Origin: Bathynomus jamesi
Lineage: Eukaryota > Arthropoda > Malacostraca > Isopoda > Cirolanidae
NCBI GenBank assembly: GCA_023014485.1
Contig: JAJOZX010009051.1
Span: 68,501-132,500, forward strand
DNA length: 64,000 bases
Reading direction: 5' to 3'
Position 1 is the first letter of the stretch. Each line of letters begins with the position of its first letter. A program made the translations under genes and the position numbers. Positions 1 to 12,259 of this stretch are shown here, piece by piece. The notes beneath the pieces are model-generated. The model searched no databases and had not been told where the DNA came from. It was given only the letters and a program-made list of their open reading frames with translations.

Positions 1-66
1 ATTTATAAAGATACTCGAAGTAGTTTCGAGTCAGTTTTATTTGCAAATAAGTTGCAAATCAGTTTT

Positions 67-440
67 CAGAAGGTTGCGCCAAGATGGACAACCGCCCCCA
101 GAGATTTATAGAAATACTTGACAAGAGGTCAAGTCAGAAGGTTGCGCCAAGATGGACAACCGCCCCCAGAGACATAGAAATACTTGGCAAGAGGACAAGT
201 CAGAAGGTTGCGCCAAGATGGACAACCGCCCCCAGAGATTTATAGAAATACTTGACAAGAGGTCAAGTCAGAAGGTTGCGCCAAGATGGACAACCGCCCC
301 AGAGATTTATAGAAATACTTGACAAGAGGTCAAGTCAGAAGGTTGCGCCAAAAGGGACAACCGCCCCAGAGATTTATAGAAATACTTGGTAAGAGGTCAA
401 GTCAATAGGTTGCATCCAAGAGGGACAACCGCCCCAGAGA
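67..440. repeat. Tandem repeat, about 67-bp unit, six copies
   Basis: CAGAAGGTTGCGCCAAGA recurs at about 67, 135, 201, 269 and 335, with a diverged sixth copy near 403. Spacing alternates between 66 and 68 bp. Each unit also holds ACCGCCCC and a TACTTGACAAGAGG segment. Related single copies occur reversed or diverged near 8,380-8,600, 33,080 and 43,060-43,200, so this belongs to the beta module. Confidence 0.9.
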
Positions 441-451
441 TTACAGAAGTC

Positions 452-575
452 AGTTTTGAAGAAGCCAGTTTTGAAGAAGCCAGTTTTGAAGCAGTTAGTT
501 TTGAAGCAGTTAGTTTTGAAGCAGTTAGTTTTGAAGCAGTTAGTTTTGAAGCAGTTAGTTTTTAAGAAGTCAGTT
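452..575. repeat. Tandem 15-bp repeat (CAGTTAGTTTTGAAG)
   Basis: Copies of a 15-bp unit related to CAGTTAGTTTTGAAG run head to tail. Because 15 is a multiple of three, both strands stay open and give spurious repetitive peptides. No coding role is supported. Confidence 0.85.
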
Positions 576-1651
576 TTTAAGTCCCAAGTCATTTCAATGC
601 AGTCAATTGAATTCAACTTTTTCTTTGTAAGTAAGAGAATTTAATTTAAGAAAATGTAATTTAAGAATTTGATTCAACCTTTTTTTGTGTTGTAAAGAGA
701 ATTTAATTCAACCTGAATTGACCGGGTTGCGTCTTTAATTAACCTTTCTTTATTTTGTTGTAAGAAGGAAATGGACCGATTTGTCTCTTCTTTTTCATGC
801 CATTGTTGCGTATATAAATATATAGGTAAAATGACATATTTTATTGTTGCCAACCAAAACCGTTTTTACAAATGTTGGTAACGAGTTTTATAATTATTGC
901 GATTATATGATGACAGAAATAGTGTAATAATTAATCGATCATTTACCTAATTTATCTTGCTCTGTATGGTCGGGAAATTTACCCGTAGGACCGCACATAC
1001 CCTAAATTTCAGTTGTGTTTTTTCTTTTTGTCATTTAATTTTAATAAAACTTCTACACAATAAAACATATGTATTTATCATATGCAAACAAGTTTTCGGA
1101 CTAAAATATCAAATAATTCAGTCTATCAACATTTAACGAAAGAGTATAATTTTTCTACTTAATATGCAAAAATTATTAAACCTTTTTAATATTTTTTTTA
1201 GTATATAAAAATAATTTTTAATGTAAAATTTACCTTAAATGATTAAAAGAAAAGATTGTTCGAAATGCTTTCCTTCCATTTCAATAACACTTTTATTCTT
1301 GGCCGAAACTCATCTAAGGTTCGATTTACTTTTATTTTTAAGAATATTATAAAACTATGTTTAGCTCATTAAAATGCATAAATTGATTTATATTTTTAAT
1401 TTGTATTCTTAATTTTCTTAATTCAATTATCGTACCGATACTTCTGGTTAATGTTAATGGTTATATAGTTCATATATAGCTAGGAATGTTACTAGTCGAA
1501 TTTAATTCCATCTTCAAAATTCAATTTTTAAACCGTGAGATTTACTTTCATCAATTGTAAGTCCTCTAAGTACATTTCTTTTTATTACCTTAATACGTGT
1601 AACTGATTTAATTAAATACTTAAATACTATCTTGAACTTAAAGGATTTTAT

Positions 1652-1680
1652 GATAATAATAATAATAATAACAACAATAA
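1652..1680. repeat. (AAT)n microsatellite
   Basis: Short run of AAT triplets inside the beta module. The corresponding place in other monomers also carries an AAT/ATT run (34,341-34,391 and 42,002-42,046). Confidence 0.85.
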
Positions 1681-2465
1681 TTGACTCAAAAGATTTTATA
1701 ACCCTAAACCCATCTTAAATTATTATACATTATTTTTAAACTTTGTTAATTCAAAAACCTTCAAATCTCTACACATACACACGCATGTATGCACACTATA
1801 TATACTATATACACAAACCTTATTCTAAAATCATTCGATATCACAAACTATTTCAGAGCGTGTAGGTGCTAACTCTGCTATTTATATAGTCCTAAGCCTT
1901 TTTGCTTACTATATATAAATTTTTGCTCAGGCATTTATTCAGTTAATTTCAGAATCCTCTCCGCTAATCAATCCCTCAAATTTATAAGATACACACTTTG
2001 TATCTAATACACACACATACACACTAGACCACAGGTCTATACATCATCCATTACGTAATTCGATTTTTACCTACAATAGTCAATAAAATTAGTTATAGAC
2101 TGCACGATCAGGGTAACTTTGGAAAATAATTTATATTTTTCCCTTTTACCTACTATTCAGTATGTATGTAATTTTCCCCACAGAAATTTTTTTAAATTAA
2201 CAATACCATTCTTTGCCTAACTTAATTGTTTGTCCAAATTAATGTATTAATCCTTTTATTCTGTTTGCATAAATTAAAGTATTAATCTTTGAATTTTTTA
2301 TATTATATAATAACTCACTTGTTCTGTATAAAAATTTGTAATTTAAAGAAAAATTCGTCATCTAACTTGAAGTAGTTCGGACGTTATTTTCTCATTTGTA
2401 TTGTATTAATGGTACCCTATTAGATTATTGTATAAATATCTTTTTTTTTTAAAAGGGGAGAGCAA

Positions 2466-2503
2466 TGTAAAAATGAAATGAATAATCAATATTCATTTTT
2501 ACG
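2466..2503. repeat. Alpha/beta junction hairpin, copy without AT array
   Basis: TGTAAAAATGAA at 2,466-2,477 faces TTCATTTTTAC at 2,492-2,502. It lies next to the conserved motif that reads TATCCAAACTCGCGTT in the opposite orientation. In this copy no AT array follows the hairpin. Equivalent hairpins elsewhere are the exact points where AT arrays begin. Confidence 0.75.
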
Positions 2504-2940
2504 TAAGAACCAAAATCGCTTAACGCGAGTTTGGATAATAATTTTACTTGTAGCTTCCTATTTTTTTGTTCGTGTCACAACCCTACGATCTACCATATCT
2601 ATGGTTTAGTCGTATCCATTTTCCATTTGTTATAGAAGTTATTATAATTAATTATGATTGTCTTGCATCTCACCCTCGACCCTAGATTATACATACACAT
2701 TGCATATAAGAGGACTGGAACCCGCAGTTGTGCTTCTTAGTCCTTGATACCCATTCTGTCTTTAATTCGTTTCTTTTAGGTCCTACCAAATAATGACTTA
2801 GTTATACTGCACGTATGACAATGTGAATAACTATGACGTCATAAAGTAACTTAATTCTCTTCACATTTTCCATACCTTGAACACTGAATCACGTGTTTAG
2901 TATTTGGACATCTTCCTTATTGAATGTATGGTAAATTCCT

Positions 2941-2985
2941 TAATAATAATAATGATAATATTAATAATAATAATAATAATAATAA
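2941..2985. repeat. (AAT)n microsatellite
   Basis: Slightly interrupted AAT run inside the reverse-oriented alpha module. Confidence 0.85.
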
Positions 2986-4262
2986 AAACAAAAAGAAACT
3001 TCATTCTCTATACATCATTTGTTATGTTGTTTCCTACCTATTGTCTACTGATACCTATCAACCTATCAGTCCATATTTTACGCGTCTCTATATTACGCAC
3101 ACAACCTATTGGATTATGTACATGTAAAATACGTCCACATATATTTTTTTTAATTATTTTTTTTTAAGTGCGTTCAACCCTCACAAGGCATTCATTAGGC
3201 TTACAGTAGTTAAATGCTCAAATTCGCGAATCAGCAGAACCGAACGTTTCCAAGATAAACATCCCCTTTCGCTCTGATCCAAATTTATAATATGTTAAAC
3301 ATATTATAACATATTATGTATATAAATCTATATCATGTGTGCCATGTACTTTGTATTATATTTGTAACATCTTAATTGTCTATTAATATGAAACACTGTA
3401 AAAACAAAACAAAGCTATAGTAACTGTTTAATTGTAATTAACTAATACTTTAATTAATAATAACTTGTAATGTACTTCAATGAAACTATAATTGAATGTA
3501 ATGACTTTATATATAATGTAAGAATGTACTTTAATAGAACTGTAAGGGACAATCATAAGCGAATGGGAAGTAATCCATAATCGAAATCATAATTGTAATA
3601 AACCCAAACAAAAGTGTACTCAGTCGTGAAATGATATCTATCGCCTTCAGAAATGAAGACGTGGCAAAAAAAAAAAGATTAGTTTTTATTTTTATTATTT
3701 TTTTTTTTTTATTTGGAAACTTTCAAACACCTGATCGTGTTTAAAAGGGGGGAAACCTAACCTCCAACTGCCATCCCCCAACATTCAGGCATATTTTATA
3801 CATGTATTTGTAAAATGAAGGACACTTCATTACGAGACTCTGCTTTGGTCACTGCTAAGAGACTCCCCTGGTTAGCAGCCTCGCTGCGGGGAGGGGGGCA
3901 GAGGCCCCTTGCCTCCTTAATATTTTTAGATTCCGGCCTGAGCTATGGTCGAAAGAGGTCGAACCTCTACCCCTGTAAATTCAGAGCACTACCTGTACAT
4001 TTTGAGAAGTAAACTACAAAAAGAGAAAGTTTTTTATCTTTTCCTTCGAGCCTTGTCCTCTTCAGGAATTTAGTCAGTAAAGTAGAAGTATCAGAGTATT
4101 ATTGAAAGAAAAGAATTAACAGAGTGTCGACCCCATAAAGCGAGAGAAAAGAATTAGAAAGTTATAGAAGAAAAGTATATAGAAGAAACATCCGTTGCTT
4201 GCCTCCGTAACTAGAACCCCTGTCGATCCGAACCAACCCAGGGCCATAGACGGAGGGGTTAA

Positions 4263-4284
4263 CATATATATGAAATATATACTC

Positions 4285-4318
<34 letters not shown>

Positions 4319-4435
4319 ATATTATATATATATATATGAAATATATATATATATATATATGAAATATAATATATATATATGAAATATATATATAATATAT
4401 ATATGAAATATATATTATATATGAATATATATATA

Positions 4436-4529
<94 letters not shown>

Positions 4530-4671
4530 ATATATATATATATATGTATATATGAAATATATATATATTAATATATATATGAATATAAATATATATAAAA
4601 TAACTCATCTTCTTAAAGAATATTCTAAGAAGAATTATATTTTAAGAAGACGAGTTATTTTATATATATAT

Positions 4672-4764
<93 letters not shown>

Positions 4765-4833
4765 ATATATATATTATATGTATATATGAAATATATATAT
4801 ATATATATATATATGAAATAAATATATATATAA
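4263..4833. repeat. (AT)n array with GAAATAT/TTTCATAT interruptions; orientation switch 1
   Basis: Almost pure AT dinucleotides, interrupted at irregular intervals by ATATGAAATATAT or its complement. It separates the reverse block ending at GTTAAC from the forward block. A short non-AT palindrome sits inside it at 4,597-4,662. Open frames of alternating Tyr and Ile here are simple translations of the dinucleotide. Confidence 0.95.
4597..4662. repeat. Palindrome at orientation switch 1
   Basis: AAATAACTCATCTTCTTAAA on the left is matched by its near-perfect complement TTTAAGAAGACGAGTTATTT on the right, around a roughly 23-bp centre. The sequence is the start of the beta tail (compare 9,700-9,725) facing itself, so this is the fold point between head-to-head monomers. 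Confidence 0.8.
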
Positions 4834-7800
4834 AATAACTCGTCTTCTTAAAATAATAATTCTTCTTAGAATAATTCTTTTTCTTAAGATAATTCTTCTT
4901 CTTGAATTATTTCTTCGAAAATTCATTCTTCTTAGGATGATTCTGGTTAAAATCATTCGTCGTAAAACTATTCCTCTGAAAATCATCTTGATAGTAGGGT
5001 CGCCAATTTTTGGTTATCCTGGCTATAGGGTCTCCACTTGTTAGAATCCTCTTCTTAATAATCTTCTTCTTCTTATCCTGGCTGGGTCTGGGGTGTCTCG
5101 TATAGACGAGGCGTTCTAGTTAAGGGGCAAGGGGCCTTTGCCCCCTCCCCTGCAGCGAGGCTGCAGTCCAAAGAGGAGTCTCGTAATGAAGTTCTCTGAT
5201 GAAGTCCAATGACGAAGTGCAATCTAGAAGAGCTATCTGGAAGTGTCTTAAATGAAGATGGTACATGCATAATATAGTCTAATGTTTGGGGGAGACAATC
5301 GAAGGTTAAGTTTCCCCCCTTTTTAAACCCATCATTTCAACTAAAAAGAATAAGAAATATAGAAATAAAAAAGAACAGTAGTATCGCCGATTCGACAATT
5401 ATGGAGGCGATATTATTTCGTATTAGCACATAAGCACAATTTTGAGTACATGACTGAGTACGTATTAATTTTGGTTCATTACAATTACGATTACAATTAT
5501 GGATTACAACTACCAATTAATTCATATTCACTTAATATTGTTTTAATTACAATTCCATTAAAGTATATTCTTACATTATAAATTAAATCATTACATTTAA
5601 TTAGTTTCACTGAAGTACATTACAAGTTATTGTTCATTTAAAGTATTACAGTTAATTACAATTAAACAGTTACCATAACTTTGTCTTGTTTTTAGTGTTT
5701 CATATTAATAGACAATTAAGATGTTAGAAATATAATACAAAGTACATGGCACTTACGGGATAATTTATTTTACGAAATAATATGCTATAATGTTATAAAT
5801 TCGAATCAGAGCGAAAGGAGACCTTTTTTTATCTTAGAAGCGTTCAAATTATGCTGTGATGGGCGGAATTTCAATAATTTAATCTCAGCATTTTTGAGTT
5901 CATCTCGGGAGGTCAAATAAAAATATAAAAATGAAAAAAATAATACGAGAACGTTTTTTCGCGTTCCCGAACGAACTGCGAAAGTTTTTTTGCATTTCAT
6001 GACTGACACGAGTAAGATGATTATTTTAATAAAAACTACATACGATAATGGTCAAGCTAAAATATGGACGTATGGGGGCGGGATATGGTCGAATAATAGT
6101 TATATTTATACTACATAACATAAATAATGACTTATATAGGGTGTACAGTTTTTATTATGATGATATATAAATTTTCATACATTGAATACTAGAGATATGA
6201 TGAAGGGAAATTAATGACGGGAAAATGTGACGTCATAGTTATTGAATTTGTACGTATGGAGAACGTAAAGAGAATAAAGTTATTTTATGACGTCATAGTG
6301 TTTAAGTCATTATTAGAAAAGATGAATTAGAGGCAAAGAGTGGGTAGTAATGACTAAGAAGTACAACTACGGGTTCCAATCCTGTTACATGCAATGTGTA
6401 TGCATAATCTAGGGTCGAGGGTGAGATGCAAGACAATTCATAATTAATTATAATAACTTTTTATAACAAATGGAAAATGGATGATGGATACGACTAAACC
6501 ATAGAAAGGGAAGATCGTAGGGTTGTGACATGAACAAAAATAGGAAGCTACAAGTAAAATTATTATCCAAACTCGCGTTAATCGATTTTGGTTCTTATGT
6601 AAAAATGGACATTCGAACATAAAACTATTGTTCATTGTTCACTTTTTACGTTACTCTCCCCTTTTAAAAATGATATTTATACAATAATTTAATAGGGTAC
6701 CATTAATACAATACAAATGAGAAAATAGCATCCTAACTAATTCAAGTTAGGTGACGAATTTTTCTTTACATTACAAGTTTTATACAGAACAAGTGAGTTA
6801 TTATATAATATAAAGGAATTCAAAGATTAGTACTTTAGTTTAGACAAACATTTAATAGGATTAATACATTAATTTAGACAACCAATTAAGTTAGACAAAC
6901 AATGATATGGTTAAAATTTTTTACAAAATTTTATTTTTTTCTGCAGGGAAAATTACATTTATAATGAATAGGTAAAGGGAAAAATATAAATCATACAAGC
7001 TATAAGCTAATTTTTATTGACTAGTGTAAGTAAAAATAGAATTACGTAATGGATGATGTATAGACCTGTTGTCTAGTGTGTATTTTTGTGTAATAGGTAT
7101 AAAGTGTGTATCTGATAATTTCGAGACAGATTGTTAAATTAACTGTATAAATGCATGAGCGAGAATTTATATATAGTAAGCAAAAAATGATTAAGACTAA
7201 ATAGCATAAGTTGCACTTACGTAATGAAATAGTTTTTTGTGATATTTAATGATTTTAGCATCAGGTTTGTATATATATATAGTATATATATAGTGTGCAT
7301 GCATTTTTATTGACTGTTGTAGGTACAAATCGAATTACGTAGTGGATGATGTATAGACCTGTGGTCAAATGTGTATTTATGTTTATAATTTCGAGACACA
7401 GATTAAATTCGACTAGTGAAATTCACAATCATATACTGTAGTAGTATGTCAATTTGACTATAATTTTCGTTTGATACTTTACAAATGGTACAATAACAAT
7501 TTAAGGACAGTTACTCACGATTAATTGAGCAAAAAAAAAAAAAAAAAATACAAATTAAAAATATGAATCAATTATGCATTTCCACGAGCTAAATACAATT
7601 TTATAATATTCTAAAAAATAAAAGTAAATCAAATCATAGATAAATTTCGATCAAGAATAAAAAAGTTATTGAAATGAAAGGGAAGCATTTCGAACAATCT
7701 TTTCTTTTAATAATTTCAATTGAATTTTATATTAAAAATTATTTTTATATAATAAAAAAAAAATATTAAAAAGGTTTAATAATTTTTTGCCTGTTAAGTA

Positions 7801-8864
7801 GAAAAATTATACTTTTTCGTTGAATGTTGATAGAATTTGAATTATTTGATATTTTAGTCTGAAAACTTGTTTGCATATAGACAAATACATCTGTTTTATT
7901 GCGTAGAAGTTTTATTAAAAATTAAATGACTAAAATTTAGGATATGTGCGGTCATACGGGTAAATTTCCCGATCGTACAGAGCAGGATAAATTAGGTACA
8001 TGATCGATTAATTGTTACACAACTATTATTATCACGTATACATTACAATAATTACCAAAATCGTTACAAACAATTGTAAAAACTATTTTGGTTACAATTA
8101 ATGAATTACATAACTATATATCAATATACGTAACCATGGCATGAAAAGAAAAGACAGATAGGTCAATTTTCTTCTCACAAACACAAAAAAAGGTTGAATT
8201 AAATTCTTAAATTACATTTTTCTTAAATTACAAAGGAAAAGTTGAATTCAATTGACTGCATTGAAAACTAACTTGGGACTTGAAATAAAAATGACTTGGG
8301 ACTTGGAATAAAAATGACTTGAAATAAACTCTGACTTCGAATCTAACTCTGACTTTGAATCTAACTGAAATCTCTGGGGCGGTTGTCCCTCTTAGATGCA
8401 ACCTATTGACTTGAACTCTTATCAAGTATCTCTATAAATCTCTGGGGCGGTTGGCCGTTTTGGCGCAACCTTCTGACTTGACCTCTTATCAAGTATTCTG
8501 AACTGAAAATGAAACTAAAAATGGAAAATGACTGCACTTGACCTCTATTCAAGTGGAGACGATTAACCTCTCTCTTGGTTGACCCTCTTGGTGCAACCTT
8601 CTGACTTCAAAAAATGACTTCAAAAATTACTTCAAAAATGACTTCAAAAATGACTTAAAAAATCTCTCTAATTCTATAAACTCTCTCTCTTAATTTGCAA
8701 GTCAATTCAATTCAGTAATTGAAAAAAATTTGCAAAAAAAAAAAAAAAAAAAATGTAACTATTTCATTCTAATGTACACGAAGGTACGATACTATTATGT
8801 TTGATACATAAAATAAAATTATTCTATACTGAATATAACTGAAAATAACTGAAAATAACTCTCT

Positions 8865-9030
8865 TAAAAATAATTAACTCTGTTACAATTAACTTCTGTT
8901 ACAATTAACTTCGGTTACATTTAACTTCTGTTACATTTAACTTCTTTTACAATTAACTTCTTTTACAATTAACTTTCTTTTACAATTAACTCTCTTTTAC
9001 AATTAACTCTCTTTTACAATTAACTCTCTC
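8865..9030. repeat. Tandem 15-17 bp repeat (TTACAATTAACTTC)
   Basis: About ten head-to-tail units related to TTACAATTAACTCTC. This is the beta-module array that appears as the CTCTGCGGCAATTAA or CTCTTGAAATTAA array in other monomers. Confidence 0.85.
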
Positions 9031-9352
9031 TTTGAAATTTACTGTTTCACTAAAAAAAGTGTATCACTGGTGTCTGAAGTGTTCACTGTGTTTTGTGTTA
9101 ATTCTGGCTCCATACTAAATATTAACTGTTAATAGCACTGATTTTTTTTTCAAGTGTTTATAAATTTCTTAAAAAAACAAAATGTACTTAACCACATTTC
9201 TACGGGCGAAATCCTCAGAGACGTGTCCTGAAGACGTCTTGCTGGCTACTTGTTCCTGGGTGAAAACTAGGCGTGAAGAACTTGGAGTTGTGACACACCG
9301 GTCAAGGGTGGATGTTACGAACTAGAAGTCGTGACACGCCGGTCGACTGGTT

Positions 9353-9590
9353 TTATCCTGATGCAGGGTAATTTCTATCTTGGCCAAAGAGTGGCCTCTT
9401 CTTAAAATCTTCTTCTTCTTAAAATAATCTTGTTATCCTGATGCAGGGTAATTTCTATCTTGGCCAAAGAGTGGCCTCTTCTTAAAAATCTTCTTAAAGT
9501 AATATTCTTATTATCCTGATGCAGGGTAATTTCTATCTTGGCCAAAGAGTGGCCTCTTCTTAAAATCTTCTTCTTCTTAAAATAATCTTC
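9353..9590. repeat. Tandem 79-bp repeat, three copies
   Basis: TTATCCTGATGCAGGGTAAT starts near 9,353, 9,433 and 9,511, each time followed by TTGGCCAAAGAGTGGCC and a CTTCTT-rich linker. Other forward monomers carry a single copy. The reverse block has about four copies at 32,190-32,460. Confidence 0.9.
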
Positions 9591-11807
9591 TTAAGATCCT
9601 GGTAAAGGGTCTCCACAATGTTAGAATCCTCTTCTTGAGAATCTTCTTAAAATATTCTTCGTCTAAAAATAATGTTTCTTAAAAAAAATTCTTCGTCTTA
9701 AAATAACTCGTCTTCTTAAAATAATAATTCTTCTTAGAATAATTCTTTTTCTTAAGATAATTCTTCTTCTTGAATTATTTCTTCGAAAATTCATTCTTCT
9801 TAGAATGATTCTGGTTAAAATCATTCGTCGTAAAACTATTCCTCTGAAAATCATCTTGATAGTAGGGTCGCCAATTTTTGGTTATCCTGGCTATAGGGTC
9901 TCCACTTGTTAGAATCCTCTTCTTAATAATCTTCTTCTTCTTATCCTGGCAAGGTCGCCAGTTGTTAACCCCCCCTTATGGCCCTTCGTCGGTTCGGATT
10001 CGAAGGGGGTTCTAGTTAGGAGGCTGCAACGGATGCTTCTTCTTTATACTTTTCTATAATTCTTTTCGGTCGCCTTAGGGGGTCGACACTCTGTTAATTC
10101 TTTTCTTTCTGCTTATTAATTCTTCTCTTTTATAATTATCGACTTTTCTGACTAAGTTCTGAAGCGAGCACGGCTCGAAGGAAAAAGATAAAAACTACTT
10201 AAAGTGTGGTTTACTTCTTAAAAATTACAGTTGGTACTCTGAATTACAAGGGGTAGAGGTTCGACCTCTTTCGACCATGGCTCAGGCCGGAATCTAAAAA
10301 TACTTAAGTTAAGGAGGCAAGGGGCCTCTGCCCCTCCTAATGAGGTGCTGATATGAAGAAGTCTAATAATGAAGTGCAATCTAGAAGAGCTATCTAGAAG
10401 TGTCTTAAATGAAGATGGTACATGCATAATATAGTCTAATGTTTGGGGGAGACAATCGAAGGTTAAGTTTCCCCCCTTTTTAAACACATGATTTCAACTA
10501 AAAAGAATAAGAAATATAGAAATAAAAAAGAACAGTAGTATCGCCGATTCGACAATTATGGAGGCGATATTATTTCGTATTAGCACATAAGCACAATTTT
10601 GAGTACATGACTGAGTACGTATTAATTTTGGTTCATTACAATTACGATTACAATTATGGATTACAACTACCAATTAATTCATATTCACTTATTATTGTTT
10701 TAATTACAATTCCATTAAAGTATATTCTTACATTATAAATTAAATCATTACATTTAATTAGTTTCACTGAAGTACATTACAAGTTATTGTTCATTTAAAG
10801 TATTACAGTTAATTACAATTAAACAGTTACCATAACTTTGTCTTGTTTTTACAGTGTTTCATATTAATAGACAATTAAGATGTTAGAAATATAATACAAA
10901 GTACATGGCACTTAAGGGATAATTTATTTTACGAAATAATATGCTATAATGTTATAAATTCGAATCAGAGCGAAAGGAGACCTTTTTTATCTTAGAAGCG
11001 TTCAAATTATGCTGTGATGGGCGGAATTTCAATAATTTAATCTCACCATTTTTGGGTTCATCTCGGGAGGTCAAATAAAAATATAAAAATGAAAAAAATA
11101 ATACGAGAACGTTTTTTCGCGTTCCCGAACGAACTGCGAAAGTTTTTTTGCATTTCATGACTGACACGAGTAAAGATGATTATTTTAATAAAAATTACAT
11201 ACGATAATGGTCAAGCTAAAATATGGACGTATGGGGGCGGGGATATGGTCGAATAATAGTTATATTTATACTACATAACATAAATAATGACTTCTATAGG
11301 GTGTACAGTTTTTATTATGATGATATATAAATTTTCATACATTGAATACTAGAGATATGATGAAGGGAAATTAATGACGGGAAAATGTGACGTCATAGTT
11401 ATTGAATTTGTACGTATGGAGAACGTAAAGAGAATAAAGTTATTTTATGACGTCATAGTGTTTAAGTCATTATTAGAAAAGATGAATTAGAGGCAAAGAG
11501 TGGGTAGTAATGACTAAGAAGTACAACTACGGGTTCCAATCCTGTTACATGCAATGTGTATGCATAATCTAGGGTCGAGGGTGAGATGCAAGACAATTCA
11601 TAATTAATTATAATAACTTTTTATAACAAATGGAAAATGGATGATGGATACGACTAAACCATAGAAGGGTAGGATAGGGTTGTGACATGAACAAAAATAG
11701 GAAGCTACAAGTAAAATTATTATCCAAACTCGCGTTAATCGATTTTGGTTCTTATGTAAAAATGGACATTCGAACATAAAACTATTGTTCATTGTTCACT
11801 TTTTACA

Positions 11808-11815
11808 TATATGAA

Positions 11816-11847
<32 letters not shown>

Positions 11848-11925
11848 ATATATATATATATGAAATATATATATATATATATATGAAATATATATATATA
11901 TATGAAATATATATATATATATATG

Positions 11926-11967
<42 letters not shown>

Positions 11968-11996
11968 TATATATATATATATATATGTATATTGAA

Positions 11997-12029
<33 letters not shown>

Positions 12030-12191
12030 ATATATATATATATGAAATTATATATATATATGAAATATATATATATATATATATGAAATATATTATACAT
12101 ATATATAATATATATGAAATATATATATTATATATATATATATTATATAATATATATATATATAATATATATTTCATATATATATATATAT

Positions 12192-12240
<49 letters not shown>

Positions 12241-12259
12241 CATATATATATATATATAT
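11808..12259. repeat. (AT)n array between hairpin foot and GTTAAC
   Basis: The array starts directly after TTTTTACA and ends directly before GTTAACCCC. The interrupting motif reads GAAATAT in the left two-thirds and TTTCATAT near the right end, so polarity flips inside the array at about 12,150. Confidence 0.95.

Larger units (their letters stand above)
1..4262 (-). repeat. Macro-repeat block 1 (reverse orientation): beta then alpha module
   Basis: Read on the minus strand, this block carries in order the GTTAACC start of alpha (at 4,262), the GC-rich island near 3,860-3,990, a TGACGTCA site near 2,835, the hairpin at 2,466-2,503, and then the beta module down to tandem arrays near position 1. 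The same order occurs on the plus strand in 4,834-27,430 and 39,313-46,178. Short stretches are open, but none resembles a known protein. I see no gene in it. Confidence 0.8.
4834..11807 (+). repeat. Macro-repeat block 2a (forward): beta tail, alpha, beta, alpha
   Basis: The block begins with a pyrimidine-rich CTTCTT tail of beta. Alpha follows (about 5,050-6,650) ending at the hairpin near 6,599-6,649 with no AT array, then a full beta (6,650-9,962). A second alpha starts with GTTAACCCCCCC at 9,963 and ends in TTTTTACA at about 11,807. The alpha at 5,390-6,640 and the one at 10,540-11,800 are nearly identical, giving a local period of about 5.15 kb. Short minus-strand open frames repeat in both copies, but none resembles a known protein. 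Confidence 0.8.

Noticed and set aside
67..440. The 67-bp tandem repeats as a possible CRISPR array
   Set aside because: The whole unit repeats with no unique spacers, no cas-like genes are present, and the context is eukaryotic.
4162..4608. Long open frames of alternating Tyr and Ile in AT arrays (also near 11.8-12.3, 19.9, 23.7, 27.4, 46.2, 47.4, 61.0 and 63.2 kb)
   Set aside because: They are direct translations of (AT)n, open on both strands in several frames, with no conserved start or non-repetitive part.
5806..6009. A 67-codon minus-strand frame repeated at 10,952-11,167 and, in part, 30,792-30,989 and 35,689-35,886
   Set aside because: It is repeated because the whole alpha is repeated. 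Its ends vary between copies and it has no recognisable domain.
6444..6635. A 63-codon hydrophobic minus-strand frame near the alpha hairpin, repeated at 11,604-11,792
   Set aside because: AT-rich DNA readily encodes hydrophobic residues. The frame is not kept in the 12-27 kb copies, and it overlaps the hairpin.
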